Shown: positions 37,159-45,886 of the stretch, in pieces | Numbering within the stretch: position 1 is the stretch's first letter | Layout: each line of letters opens with the position of its first letter | DNA from: JALZKA01 sp963734015 | Lineage (GTDB): Bacteria > Actinomycetota > Thermoleophilia > Solirubrobacterales > 70-9 | Direction of reading: 5' to 3' | NCBI GenBank assembly: GCA_963734015.1 | Contig: CAVTFG010000012.1 | Location: forward strand, 124,001-188,000 | DNA length: 64,000 nucleotides | Position numbers and translations under genes: made by a program | The notes under the pieces: model-generated | Databases searched by the model: none | The model's input: only the letters and a program-made list of their open reading frames with translations | What the model was told of the DNA's origin: nothing

Positions 37159-37839
37159 AGATACTCGTCCGCGTCGGCGGGCTTCCGGCGATCCTCGAAC
37201 ATCTGGTAGGGGACGGGGACGAACCAGACCAGCACCGCCAGGGTGGTGCTCACGAACGCGAGCGGGATCGACAGCAGGAAGCCAATCAGCGGGCGACAGG
37301 GAGAGCCGCACACCCCACCTGAACACCTCGTCCGGCATCTCACGCTGGAACAGCCCCCGTCGCTGCGCGTGGCGGAACAGGACGACCTCCATCCCGCTGA
37401 CCGCGGAAACCGCGAGCGCGTAGAGGACGATCGCGAGCGGGTTCTCGAAGAAGTTTCCGAGAAGCCCGGTTGGGAACGGCAGGAACGCCACGAACATCAG
37501 GTAGACGAGGTTGATCCCGATCAGGCCGCCGTCGACCGCGGCCAGCCGCGCGAAGAAGCCGTGATGGGCGAGCCAGTAGCGCCCGATCACGGCGAAGCTG
37601 ATCACGAAGCTGATGAAGCTGCCGAGGTCGTCGCTGAGAACGTCGGCGAGCTCGCCCACGCTGTCGGAATCCGCCAGGTCGGGGACCTCGATCCCGACGA
37701 CCAGCAGCGTCATCGCGATCGCGAACAGCGCGTCGCTGAAGTTGACGACCCGGGAGAACTCCTCCGAGCCCCGCGGGTGGCGCCCGGGCCGGCCCAACCC
37801 GGGCCGTCCGGCCCTCGTTCGCGCCTCGGGCGAGTTCAC
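37155..37839 (-). pseudogene. TMEM175-family (DUF1211) potassium channel-like protein, frameshifted
   Basis: The family signature FSDALFAIAMTLLVVGIEVP marks the first pore helix. Further helices follow (FISFVISFAVIGRYWLAHHGFF, GLIGINLVYLMFVAFLPFPTGLLG, AIVLYALAVSAVSGMEVVLF). Near 37300 the frame changes. The +1 frame gives the last helices (LIGFLLSIPLAFVSTTLAVLVWFVPVPYQMF) and the true stop at 37155. Bacterial members are K+-selective channels with one six-helix domain per subunit; the reconstructed ~228 residues fit. The single indel is probably a sequence error. Confidence 0.75.
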
Positions 37840-37872
37840 GCGCGGGAGCGTACCCGCGCCGCCATGTCCGGG

Positions 37873-37900
37873 TTGACATATTCCTATATTGGTATATAAC
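37873..37900 (+). promoter_or_regulatory. Sigma-70-type promoter with overlapping AT-rich operator for arsR
   Basis: TTGACA (37873-37878), a 16-base spacer and TATAAC (37895-37900), eight bases before the ATG. This is the clearest housekeeping promoter in the window. The spacer contains an AT-rich imperfect palindrome (TATTCC-TATATT-GGTATA), an islet of A/T in otherwise GC-rich DNA, as expected of an ArsR-family operator placed for autorepression. Confidence 0.72.
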
Positions 37901-37907
37901 TAGAGCA

Positions 37908-38261
37908 ATGGCTCGAGCGGCGACCACAACCGACGCGTTCAACGCGGTGGCCGAGCCCCGCCGGCGGCAGATCCTCGACGTCCTCGCCGCGGGGGAGCGA
38001 CCCGTGAACGACATCGTCGCGCTGCTCGATCTCGCTCAACCGCAGGTGTCGAAGCACCTGCGCGTGCTCCGGGAGGTGGGGCTGGTGAACGCTCGGAACG
38101 AGGGACGGCAGCGCCTGTACCGGCTGAACGGTCAGCCGTTGAAGCCCATCCACGACTGGGTCAAGACGTACGAACGAACGTGGAGCGAGCGGTTCGAGTC
38201 AATGGACGTCGTGCTGGAAGAACTCAAAACAGAGGAGGCAGACAATGGCAGCGACGAGTAG
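37908..38261 (+). CDS. ArsR-family transcriptional regulator
   Basis: A 117-residue winged-helix repressor with EPRRRQILDVLAAGERPVNDIVALLDLAQPQVSKHLRVLREVGLVNARNEGRQRLYRLN. The metal-binding ELCVCDL-type motif of classical ArsR is absent, so it belongs to the metal-independent group that is regularly paired with SRPBCC (AHSA1-like) proteins. It overlaps the next gene by 17 bases, so the two are translated together. Autoregulation through the AT-rich operator is likely. Confidence 0.9.
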   Translation: MARAATTTDAFNAVAEPRRRQILDVLAAGERPVNDIVALLDLAQPQVSKHLRVLREVGLVNARNEGRQRLYRLNGQPLKPIHDWVKTYERTWSERFESMDVVLEELKTEEADNGSDE

Positions 38262-38736
38262 CGGAACGGCGGTGGTGACCCTCCCAACCGACACGGAGAT
38301 CCTGATCACCCGGGAGTTCAACGCGCCGAGGCACCTCGTCTACGAGGCGTGGACGAAGCCCGAGCTGGTCAAGCGCTGGTGGAGCGGCAAGCGCGGCGCG
38401 ATGACCCTCGCCGAGATCGACCTCCGGGTGGGCGGCCGGTGGCGCTACGTGATGGTCGCCGACGGCGGCGCCGAGGTGGCGTTCAACGGTGAGTACCGGG
38501 AGATCGTGCCGAACGAGCGCATCGTGCACACCGAGGTCTACGAGGCGATGCCGGAAGAGTCGGTGCTGAACATCGTCACCTTCACGGAGGCCGACGGGCG
38601 GACGACCCTCTCGCTCCTCACGCAGTGCCCGAGCAAGGAGATCCGTGACGGGATCATCGACTCCGGGATGGAGGGCGGCATGCAGGAGCAGATGGACCTC
38701 CTGGAGGAGCTGGCCGCGTCGCTCGCCACGGACTGA
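38245..38736 (+). CDS. SRPBCC (AHSA1/START-like) domain protein
   Basis: A 163-residue helix-grip protein: ITREFNAPRHLVYEAWTKPELVKRWWSGKRGAMTLAEIDLRVGGRWRYVM and YREIVPNERIVHTEVYE are the standard AHSA1-like motifs. Such proteins bind hydrophobic ligands and are commonly encoded after an ArsR repressor, but their ligand is usually unknown. The ATG at 38245 overlaps the arsR end, with AGAGGAGG upstream. Confidence 0.88.
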   Translation: MAATSSGTAVVTLPTDTEILITREFNAPRHLVYEAWTKPELVKRWWSGKRGAMTLAEIDLRVGGRWRYVMVADGGAEVAFNGEYREIVPNERIVHTEVYEAMPEESVLNIVTFTEADGRTTLSLLTQCPSKEIRDGIIDSGMEGGMQEQMDLLEELAASLATD

Positions 38737-38754
38737 GCCGGCGGCGGCGTCGGC

Positions 38755-39915
38755 CTAGGTCAGCCGCCCGCGAGCCAGGATGGACGAGACCAGCGGCACC
38801 CCCGGCCGGTAGACCAGGTCGGCGTAGGAGGTCCCCTCGAGGATCGCCGCGTCGGCCCGGGCGCCGGGGGTAAGCCGGCCGACGTCGTCTCGCCGCAAGG
38901 CCGCGGCGCCCCCCGTGGTGGCGGCCGCGACCGCCTCCTCGATCGTCATCCCCATGTCGCGGACGGCGAGCGCGATGCAGAACCCCATGGCGGTGGTGTT
39001 GCTGGAGCCCGGGTTCGTGTTGGTCGCAATCGCGACCTTCACCCCGGCGTCGATCGCACGGCGCGCGTCCGGGTACGGCTGCCGGGTCGAGAAGTCCGTG
39101 GCCGGCAGGAAGGTGGCGACCGTCTCGCTGCCCGCCAGCGCCTCGATGTCGTCGTCCTCGAGAAAGGTGCAGTGGTCGACCGACGCCGCCCGCAGCTCCA
39201 CGGCGAGCCTCGCCCCCGGTCCGGGCCCCAGCTGATTGCCGTGGACGCGGAGCTCGAGCCCGGCTTGCCGTCCCGCCTCGAGCACGGCCCGGGACTGGTC
39301 GGCGTCGAACGCGCCGCGCTCGCAGAAGACGTCGACCCAGCGTGCGTGGGGAGCGCAGGCCACCAGCATCTCGCCGCAGACGAGGTCGACGTAGTCGTCG
39401 GCGCGGCCCTCGTACTCGGCCGGGACGACGTGGGCGCCGAGGAAGGTGACGTCGTCCGTGAACGTGGCCGCGACCTCGCAGAGCCGGCGCTCGGTCTCGA
39501 CGTCCAGCCCGTAGCCGCTCTTGATCTCCAGGTGGGTGATCCCGGCCCGAAGCCCCTCGGCCCGGCGGCGCTCGGTCAACGCGCGAAGCTCCTCGACACT
39601 CGCGGCGCGCGTCGCGGCCGTGGTCTCGCGGATCCCTCCGGCCTCGTAGGGGCGCCCCGCCATCCGCGCCGCGAACTCGTCGGCCCGGTCCCCGGCGAAT
39701 ACCAGGTGCGTGTGGCTGTCCACGAAGCCGGGGATCACGCAGCGGCCGCCCGCGTCGAGGCGCTCGTCGCCGGCGGCGCCGGCGGGTTCGATCGCCGCCA
39801 CGCGCTCGCCCTCGAGCACCAGCGCGGCGTCGCGGACGATCCCCAGGGGCCCTTCCCCGCGCTCCGGATCGTTCGTGACCAGGAGCCCGATGTCGTCGAT
39901 CACAAGCGAGCTCAT
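38755..39915 (-). CDS. hutI: Imidazolonepropionase
   Basis: The third enzyme of histidine degradation, opening imidazolone-5-propionate to N-formimidoyl-L-glutamate. The 386-residue amidohydrolase has the metal motif PGFVDSHTHLVF, the substrate-loop RETTAATRAAS, EIKSGYGLD, the metal-ligand histidines in FLGAHVVP and VHGNQLG, and the Asp/Asn region IATNTNPGSSNT. The ATG (39913-39915) overlaps the hutF stop (ATGA). Last gene of the hut operon. Confidence 0.93.
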   Translation of the reverse strand: MSSLVIDDIGLLVTNDPERGEGPLGIVRDAALVLEGERVAAIEPAGAAGDERLDAGGRCVIPGFVDSHTHLVFAGDRADEFAARMAGRPYEAGGIRETTAATRAASVEELRALTERRRAEGLRAGITHLEIKSGYGLDVETERRLCEVAATFTDDVTFLGAHVVPAEYEGRADDYVDLVCGEMLVACAPHARWVDVFCERGAFDADQSRAVLEAGRQAGLELRVHGNQLGPGPGARLAVELRAASVDHCTFLEDDDIEALAGSETVATFLPATDFSTRQPYPDARRAIDAGVKVAIATNTNPGSSNTTAMGFCIALAVRDMGMTIEEAVAAATTGGAAALRRDDVGRLTPGARADAAILEGTSYADLVYRPGVPLVSSILARGRLT

Positions 39916-41225
39916 CCGATCGCCTCCCGAAGCTCGGCGGCGACGTCCACGGTCAGGTGCCGGCCGCCGCCGACCACCTGCCGCCCGCCGACGATCACCT
40001 CGCGCACGTCGGCCGCGGTGGCCGCGAAGACCAGCGCCGGGACGGGATCGCCGCGATCGGTGCCCGCCAGCCGGACGCCGTCGAGATCGACCGCGACGAG
40101 ATCGCATAACGCCCCCGGCTCGATCCGCCCGGCCTCGGGCCAGCCGAGGCACCTGTGCCCGTCCGCCGTCGCCGCCCGGAGCAGCTCCGCCGCGGAGTGG
40201 CGCCCGCGCTCGCCGCTCGCGAGCCGCTCGTCGAGCTCCACCGCGCGCGCCTCCTCGAACATGTCGACGATCGCGTTCGAGTCGGTTCCCAGGGCGAGCC
40301 CTGTGCCGGCGTCGGCGAGCCGGCGGGCCGGGCCGACGCCGTCCGCCAGGTCGCGCTCGGTCGTCGGGCAAAGGCAACAGGTCGCGGTCGCCTCTCCCAG
40401 GAGGGCGAAGTCCGTGTCGGCGAGGTGCGTCGCGTGGACCGCCACGAAGCGCTCGTCCAGGGCGCCGGCCTCCGCGAGCACCGCCGCCGGGGTCGCGCCG
40501 TAGGCCTCGGCGCAGGCCTCGTTCTCGGCCGGTTGCTCGGAGAGATGGGCGTGCAGCGGGAGCTCGCGCTCGCCGGCCCAGCCCGCGACGATCGCGGCGG
40601 AATGCGGGTCCACCGCGCGGACGCTGTGGATCGCGGCGCCGATCCGCACCCCGTCGCCCGCCTCGAGACCCGAGACGCGTTCCGCCCACGCCTCGGCATC
40701 GGCGTCGGCAAACCGTCGCTGCGCCCCCTCGGGCTCGGCGCCGATCCCTCCGTGGAGGTAGCAGGCGTCGATCAGCGTGATCCGCACGCCGGCATCGACC
40801 GCCGCCGCGATCAACGCCCTGCCGATCTCGTTGGGGTCCGAGTACGGGGTCCCGCCGGGCCCGTGGTGGAGATAGTGGAACTCGCCGACCGTGGTGATCC
40901 CCGCGAGCGCCATCTCGGCGAAGGTCGCCCTCGCCAGGCGCCCGTAGCTCTCGGGGTCGAGCGTCTCGGCGAGCCGGTACATCTCCTCGCGCCAGGTCCA
41001 GAAGCTCCCCCGCCCGGCCTGGGCCCGCCCGCGCAGCGCCCGCTGGAACGCGTGCGAGTGGGCGTTCGCGAAGCCCGGGATCACCAGGCCGTCGAGCCGG
41101 GCGGCGTCGGGCACGGGCCCGGCACCGGGCGTCACCCGGACGATCCGCTCGCCCTCCGCTTCGATCAGGACGTCGTGCTCGAGCCGGTCGCCGGTCCACA
41201 CGAGCTCGCACCGGTAGGAGCTCAT
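39912..41225 (-). CDS. hutF: Formimidoylglutamate deiminase
   Basis: Deaminates N-formimidoyl-L-glutamate to N-formyl-L-glutamate and ammonia, the five-step branch of histidine breakdown. The 437-residue amidohydrolase has PGFANAHSHAFQRALRG (metal histidines), TVGEFHYLHHGPGG, LHAHLSEQPAEN and the Asp motif ALGTDSNA. HutF presence predicts a following N-formylglutamate deformylase (HutG); none is found here. Its start overlaps the end of the peptide-deformylase-like gene (ATGA). Confidence 0.93.
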   Translation of the reverse strand: MSSYRCELVWTGDRLEHDVLIEAEGERIVRVTPGAGPVPDAARLDGLVIPGFANAHSHAFQRALRGRAQAGRGSFWTWREEMYRLAETLDPESYGRLARATFAEMALAGITTVGEFHYLHHGPGGTPYSDPNEIGRALIAAAVDAGVRITLIDACYLHGGIGAEPEGAQRRFADADAEAWAERVSGLEAGDGVRIGAAIHSVRAVDPHSAAIVAGWAGERELPLHAHLSEQPAENEACAEAYGATPAAVLAEAGALDERFVAVHATHLADTDFALLGEATATCCLCPTTERDLADGVGPARRLADAGTGLALGTDSNAIVDMFEEARAVELDERLASGERGRHSAAELLRAATADGHRCLGWPEAGRIEPGALCDLVAVDLDGVRLAGTDRGDPVPALVFAATAADVREVIVGGRQVVGGGRHLTVDVAAELREAIG

Positions 41226-41797
41226 GAACCGGCGTCGGCGCGCAGGTCGGCGATCGTCGCCAGAAACTCGTCGCGCTGGTGACGCTCGAACTGCTCCCAG
41301 GTCGCGAACGTGCGCGGGTCGGCGCGGTCACAGAAAAGGACGCCGTCGAGGTGGTCCACCTCGTGCTGGAACGTGCCGGCCGTCAGGCCGTGGAGCTCCT
41401 CCTCGCGCTCGGCGCCGTCGCGGTCCAGGAAGCGGACGCGGATGTTCATCTGTCGCGTCAGGTTCCCGCGCAGGTCGGGCACCGAGAGGCAGCCCTCGTT
41501 GATCTCGAACGTCTCGGGGTCGAGCGCCTCGATCACCGGATTGACGATGACCGTGAGCGGAATCGGCGGCTTGTACGGATAGCGGGGATTCGTCCCGACG
41601 ACCTCGGCGACCGCGATCCGCAGCGGGACGCCGATCTGGTTCGCCGCCAGGCCCGCGCCGTCCGCCGCGCGCCTGGTGTCGATCAGATCGTCGATCAGCG
41701 TCTGGACCTCGGCCGAGCCAAGCTCGTCCAGGGCAACCTCGCGGGCGCGCTCGCGCAGGACCGGATCGCCCACGGTGACGATCTCGCGAACGCTCAC
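41222..41797 (-). CDS. def: Peptide deformylase homologue inside the hut operon
   Basis: A 191-residue metallo-deformylase with all three family motifs: GAGLAANQIG (motif 1), EGCLS with metal-ligand Cys103 (motif 2) and QHEVDH with His145 and His149 (motif 3). Canonical Def removes formyl groups from nascent proteins. Here the gene is translationally coupled on both sides, to hutU (GTG start inside the hutU stop) and to hutF (ATGA). An operon role deformylating N-formylglutamate in place of HutG is an attractive inference; a plain housekeeping Def carried along is the alternative. The start is the GTG at 41797, because upstream sequence belongs to hutU. Confidence 0.88.
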   Translation of the reverse strand: MSVREIVTVGDPVLRERAREVALDELGSAEVQTLIDDLIDTRRAADGAGLAANQIGVPLRIAVAEVVGTNPRYPYKPPIPLTVIVNPVIEALDPETFEINEGCLSVPDLRGNLTRQMNIRVRFLDRDGAEREEELHGLTAGTFQHEVDHLDGVLFCDRADPRTFATWEQFERHQRDEFLATIADLRADAGS

Positions 41798-43470
41798 GCC
41801 GGCGCCTCCGGTGCCGCCTCCCGCATCGGGATCCGCACCCCGCGCTCGGCCGCGACCTCGAGCGCCCGGTCGTACCCCGCGTCCGCATGGCGCATCACTC
41901 CGGTGCCCGGGTCGCAGGTCAGGACCCGCTCCAGCTTCTCCGCTGCGAGGTCGGTGCCGTCGGCGACGCACACCATTCCCGCATGGATCGACCGCCCGAT
42001 CCCCACGCCGCCGCCGTGGTGGATGCTGACCCACGAGGCGCCGGCGGCCGTGTTGACGAGCGCGTTCAGGAGCGGCCAGTCCGCGATCGCGTCCGAGCCG
42101 TCCGCCATCCGCTCGGTCTCCCGGTACGGGGAGGCCACCGAGCCGGAGTCGAGGTGGTCGCGGCCGATCACGATCGGCGCGCTGACCTCTCCCGAGCGCA
42201 CCATCTCGTTGAAGCGCAGGCCGAGGCGGTGCCGCTCGCCGTACCCGGCCCAGCAGATCCTCGCCGGCAGGCCCTGGAAGGCGATCCGCTCGCCCGCCAT
42301 GCGGAGCCAGCGCTCGAGCCCGGGATCGTCCGGGATCTCCTCGAGCACGGCTCGGTCAGTGGCGGCGATGTCCGCCTCGTCTCCCGAGAGCGCCACCCAG
42401 CGAAACGGGCCCTTGCCCTCGCAGAAGAGCGGACGGATGTAGGCGGGGACGAACCCGGGGTAGGCGAAGGCGCGCTCGTACCCACCGAGCTGAGCCTCGG
42501 CGCGGAGGCTGTTCCCGTAGTCGAAGACCTCGCTGCCTGCGTCCAGGAACTCGACCATCGCCGCGCACTGGGCCGCGCATGCGGCGCGGGCGCGGCGGAC
42601 GTACTCGTCGGGATCCGACTCGCGCAGCTCGTCGGCCTCAGCGGGAGACATCAGGTTCGGCACGTAGCCGTTCAGCGGGTCGTGCGCCGAGGTCTGATCG
42701 GTGACGATCTCCGCCTCGAACCCGATCCGGCGGAGCTCTCCGAAGACGTCGGCCGCGTTCGCGCAGAGCCCGACGCTGAGCGCGCGCCGCTCGGCCTTCG
42801 CGGCCTCGCACCGGGCGACCGCGTCCTCGAGGTCCTCCGCCTCCTCGTCGAGGTAGCGCGTCTCGAGCCGGCGGCGGATCCGGTCGGGCTCGACCTCGAC
42901 GCAGAGCGCCACCCCGCCGTTCATGGTCACCGCCAGGGGCTGGGCGCCGCCCATGCCGCCGAGGCCCGCGGTGAGCGTGATCGTGCCGGCGAGCGAGCCC
43001 TCGAAGCGCCGCCGCGCGATCTCGGCGAAGCACTCGTACGTGCCCTGCACGATGCCCTGGCTCCCGATGTAGATCCAGGAGCCGGCGGTCATTTGCCCGT
43101 ACATCGTCAGGCCCAGCTGCTCGAGGGTGCGGAACTCCTCCCAGCTCGCCCAGTCCGGGACGAGGTTCGAGTTCGCGATCAGCACCCGCGGCGACCACTC
43201 GTGCGTCCGGAAGACCCCGACCGGCTTCCCCGACTGGACCAGCAGCGTCTCGTCGTCGGCAAGCCCCTGGAGCGACCCGACGATCGCGTCGAACGCGTCC
43301 CAGGAACGCGCCGCCCGCCCGGTGCCCCCGTAGACGACGAGGTCGTCAGGGCGCTCGGCAACCTCGGGGTCGAGGTTGTTCATCAGCATCCGCATCGCCG
43401 CCTCCTGCGGCCAGCCGCGGCAGCTGATCTCGGCGCCGCGCGGCGCGCGCACCTCCCGGGGGCCGCTCAC
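41794..43470 (-). CDS. hutU: Urocanate hydratase
   Basis: Adds water to urocanate to form imidazolone propionate, using tightly bound NAD+. The 558-residue protein has the family hallmarks YGGTGRAARSWDAFDAI, IYIGSQGIVQGTYE, the NAD-binding TAGLGGMGGAQPL, the catalytic-loop Cys region FCEGKGPFRWVALSGD and IGRDHLDSGSVASPYRETE. Length matches the family (about 550). It lies 22 bases after hutH and its stop overlaps the start of the deformylase gene. Confidence 0.95.
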   Translation of the reverse strand: MSGPREVRAPRGAEISCRGWPQEAAMRMLMNNLDPEVAERPDDLVVYGGTGRAARSWDAFDAIVGSLQGLADDETLLVQSGKPVGVFRTHEWSPRVLIANSNLVPDWASWEEFRTLEQLGLTMYGQMTAGSWIYIGSQGIVQGTYECFAEIARRRFEGSLAGTITLTAGLGGMGGAQPLAVTMNGGVALCVEVEPDRIRRRLETRYLDEEAEDLEDAVARCEAAKAERRALSVGLCANAADVFGELRRIGFEAEIVTDQTSAHDPLNGYVPNLMSPAEADELRESDPDEYVRRARAACAAQCAAMVEFLDAGSEVFDYGNSLRAEAQLGGYERAFAYPGFVPAYIRPLFCEGKGPFRWVALSGDEADIAATDRAVLEEIPDDPGLERWLRMAGERIAFQGLPARICWAGYGERHRLGLRFNEMVRSGEVSAPIVIGRDHLDSGSVASPYRETERMADGSDAIADWPLLNALVNTAAGASWVSIHHGGGVGIGRSIHAGMVCVADGTDLAAEKLERVLTCDPGTGVMRHADAGYDRALEVAAERGVRIPMREAAPEAPA

Positions 43471-43491
43471 GCGAGCTCCCCTATGGATGAC

Positions 43492-45012
43492 TCAACCGCA
43501 CCGGTCAGGTCTCCCGGACGCGATCAGGCGCCCGGCCGCGGCGAGCTCCGGTGCGAGCCAGCGGTCGGATCCCGGCCCCGGGATCCCCGCACCCCGCAGC
43601 GCGGCGAGCGCCGCCCCGGTCCCAACGCCCGGCTCGAGCGGCCGGCGGAGTTCGAGCGCGCGTGCGGCGCAGGTGAGCTCGATCGCGAGAATGCGCTCGA
43701 GGTTGGCAAGCGAGGTGCGGAGCTTCCGCGCCGCGCCCCACCCCATCGAGACGTGGTCCTCCTGCATCGCGCTCGTCGGCAGCGAGTCCACGCTCGCGGG
43801 AGCGGCGAGCCGGCGGTTGTCGGCCACCATCGCGGCCTGGGTGTACTGCGCCAGCATCAGGCCGGAATCGACGCCCGGATCGGCCGCCAGGAACGGCGGC
43901 AGTCCGAACGAGCGAGCGGCGTCGAGCAGACGGTCGGTCCGGCGTTCCGCGATCGCCCCGACCTGCGCGGCGGCGATCGCGAGGAAGTCGCACGCCGTCG
44001 CAACCGGCGCCCCGTGGAAGTTCCCGCACGACTCGACCCGTCCGTCGGGGAGGATCATGGGGTTGTCGATCGCCGAGGCGAGCTCCGCGTCCGCGACCTG
44101 TCGCGCGTGGGCGAGCGAGTCCCGGGCGGCGCCGTTCACCTGCGGCGCGCAGCGCAGGGAGTAGGCGTCCTGCACGCGCGGGTCGTCCTCGCGGTGACTG
44201 GCGACGATCGGCGAGCCGTCGAGCAGGGCCCTGAGGTTCGCGGCGCTGGCGGCCTGCCCCGGCTGCGGGCGGAGGGCGACGAGGTCCTCGGCGAACGCGC
44301 GGTCGGTGCCGAGCAACGCCTCGACCGACATCGCCGCGGTCACGTCGGCCACCCGGAGCAGCTGCCCGAGGTCCTCGAGCGCCAGCGCCAGCATCCCGAG
44401 GATCCCGTCGGTGCCGTTGATCAGCGCCAGCCCCTCCTTGGCGATCAGCGTCAGCGGCTCGATGCCGGCGCGCCGCAGCGCCTCCGCGGGCTCGACCGGC
44501 TTCCCGCCGTCATCGAGGACCTCCCCCTCCCCCATCAGGACCAGCGCGCAGTGGGCGAGCGGCGCGAGGTCACCGCTGGCCCCGAGCGAGCCGTGCTCGG
44601 GCACGGCCGGAGTGATGCCCGCGTTGAGCAGCGCGAGGATCGCCTCGGCCACCTCGGGCCGAGCGCCCGAGTAGCCCATCGCAAGGGTCCGGACACGGAG
44701 CAGCATCATCGCCCGGACTACCTCGGGCTCGACCGGCGGCCCCGACCCGGCCGCGTGCGACCGGATCAGAGCGCGCTGGAGCTCCTCGCGCCGGTCCGCC
44801 GGGATCACCGTGTTGACCAGCGAGCCGAACCCGGTCGAGACCCCGTAGACCGGCTCCTCGCCGCCGGCCAGCCGCTCGATCGTCGCGGCGCTTCCTCGCA
44901 TGGCCTCGGTGGCTTCCGGCGAAAGGGTGGCCCGGGCGCCGTTCCGCGCGACGTCGACCACGTCGCGCCGCTCGACGCCGGCGCTCGAGATCTCCACCGT
45001 TCCGGCTCCCAT
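43492..45012 (-). CDS. hutH: Histidine ammonia-lyase
   Basis: Removes ammonia from histidine to give urocanate, the first step of the pathway. The 506-residue protein contains the Ala145-Ser146-Gly147 triad in GSLGASGDLAPLAH, which cyclises to the MIO electrophile, and YGVSTGFGSLVNT near the N-terminus. The ATG at 45012 is chosen; the longer open frame upstream runs into the divergent gene region and has no family similarity. It is the first gene of the minus-strand hut operon, with its promoter presumably in 45013-45106. No hutC-type regulator is adjacent. Confidence 0.93.
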   Translation of the reverse strand: MGAGTVEISSAGVERRDVVDVARNGARATLSPEATEAMRGSAATIERLAGGEEPVYGVSTGFGSLVNTVIPADRREELQRALIRSHAAGSGPPVEPEVVRAMMLLRVRTLAMGYSGARPEVAEAILALLNAGITPAVPEHGSLGASGDLAPLAHCALVLMGEGEVLDDGGKPVEPAEALRRAGIEPLTLIAKEGLALINGTDGILGMLALALEDLGQLLRVADVTAAMSVEALLGTDRAFAEDLVALRPQPGQAASAANLRALLDGSPIVASHREDDPRVQDAYSLRCAPQVNGAARDSLAHARQVADAELASAIDNPMILPDGRVESCGNFHGAPVATACDFLAIAAAQVGAIAERRTDRLLDAARSFGLPPFLAADPGVDSGLMLAQYTQAAMVADNRRLAAPASVDSLPTSAMQEDHVSMGWGAARKLRTSLANLERILAIELTCAARALELRRPLEPGVGTGAALAALRGAGIPGPGSDRWLAPELAAAGRLIASGRPDRCG

Positions 45013-45106
45013 CAACCCGTACCGTACGCGCGGCGAAGCCCGCGCGCCGATAGGTTCCGCCGCGAGTGATGAGCGGCCCGCCGGACCTGACCTGAGGTCG
45101 CCGTCG

Positions 45107-45886
45107 ATGGCCGCCGAGCGGATCGAACCCCCCGCCCGCCCCAGCTTCGGCGGCGTCCTGGCGCAGGTCTGGGCGATCGTCCGAGCCCGTTGGCCGGTCC
45201 TGCTGCTGGCGGCGGCGGTGATCTTCATCCCCGCGGGCCTGCTCGAGGCGGTGGATCACGAGCTGCAGCAACCCCTCGCCGAGGCTGAGGAGCTGACGTC
45301 GCTCGAAGTCGTCGAGATCGTCGTCGCGGTGTTCGTGATCGCCGCGACGGCGCTCCTCGGGGACGTGCTCTACGCGGGCGTCGTTGCCGCGCTCCTGACG
45401 GCCGAGCGCGAAGGACGCGAGCTCCGGCTGCGCGAGCGGCTCGCGGGGCTGCCCGTGGCCCGCCTGGTCGCGGCCGACCTGGCGCTCGCCCTCGTGGTCG
45501 TGATCGGTTTGCTCCTGCTGGTCCTGCCCGCGTTCGTCTTCCTGACCTGGTTCGCGCTCGTGGCTCCGGTTGTCAAGGTCGAGCGCCTTCCGGTGCGAGC
45601 CGCGTTCCGGCGCAGCCGTGAGCTCGTGCGGGGTCGCTTCTGGCTCGTCTTCTGGCTGGTGGTCCCGATCACGCTCGGCTCCGAGGCGCTCTCCGCCCTC
45701 GCGCAGTCGGGCGCGGTGGACGTCATCGGCGACGGGTTCGTCGCCGACTGGGTCGGCGCCACGCTCGCCGAGCTGGTCACCGCGCCGCCGTTTGCGCTGG
45801 CCGTCGTCGTCCTCTACTTCGAGTTGTCGTCCCTCAGAACCTCGAGGAGCGCAGTGGTGTCCGCGCGGTCGACCGCATCGACGTAG
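45107..45886 (+). CDS. Conserved hypothetical polytopic membrane protein
   Basis: From ATG 45107 the ~259-residue protein has about five hydrophobic segments (VLLLAAAVIFIPAGLLEA, VVEIVVAVFVIAATALLGDVLYAGVV, LALALVVVIGLLLLVLPAFVFLTWFAL, FWLVFWLVVPITLGSEAL). The loop VKVERLPVRAAFRRSRELVRGRFW is typical of the actinobacterial membrane family related to glycerophosphodiesterase membrane domains (DUF7847-like). The last ~20 residues read into the 3' part of the opposing sigma-factor gene and look foreign, so the natural C-terminus may be lost. Confidence 0.72.
   Translation: MAAERIEPPARPSFGGVLAQVWAIVRARWPVLLLAAAVIFIPAGLLEAVDHELQQPLAEAEELTSLEVVEIVVAVFVIAATALLGDVLYAGVVAALLTAEREGRELRLRERLAGLPVARLVAADLALALVVVIGLLLLVLPAFVFLTWFALVAPVVKVERLPVRAAFRRSRELVRGRFWLVFWLVVPITLGSEALSALAQSGAVDVIGDGFVADWVGATLAELVTAPPFALAVVVLYFELSSLRTSRSAVVSARSTAST

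Noticed and set aside
41887..45069. A very long open frame (over 1,000 codons) on the plus strand across the hut operon
   Set aside because: It is antisense to hutU and hutH. GC-rich third positions of those genes suppress stop codons on the opposite strand. The translation is Arg/Gly/Asp/His-rich low-complexity sequence with no domain-like pattern.
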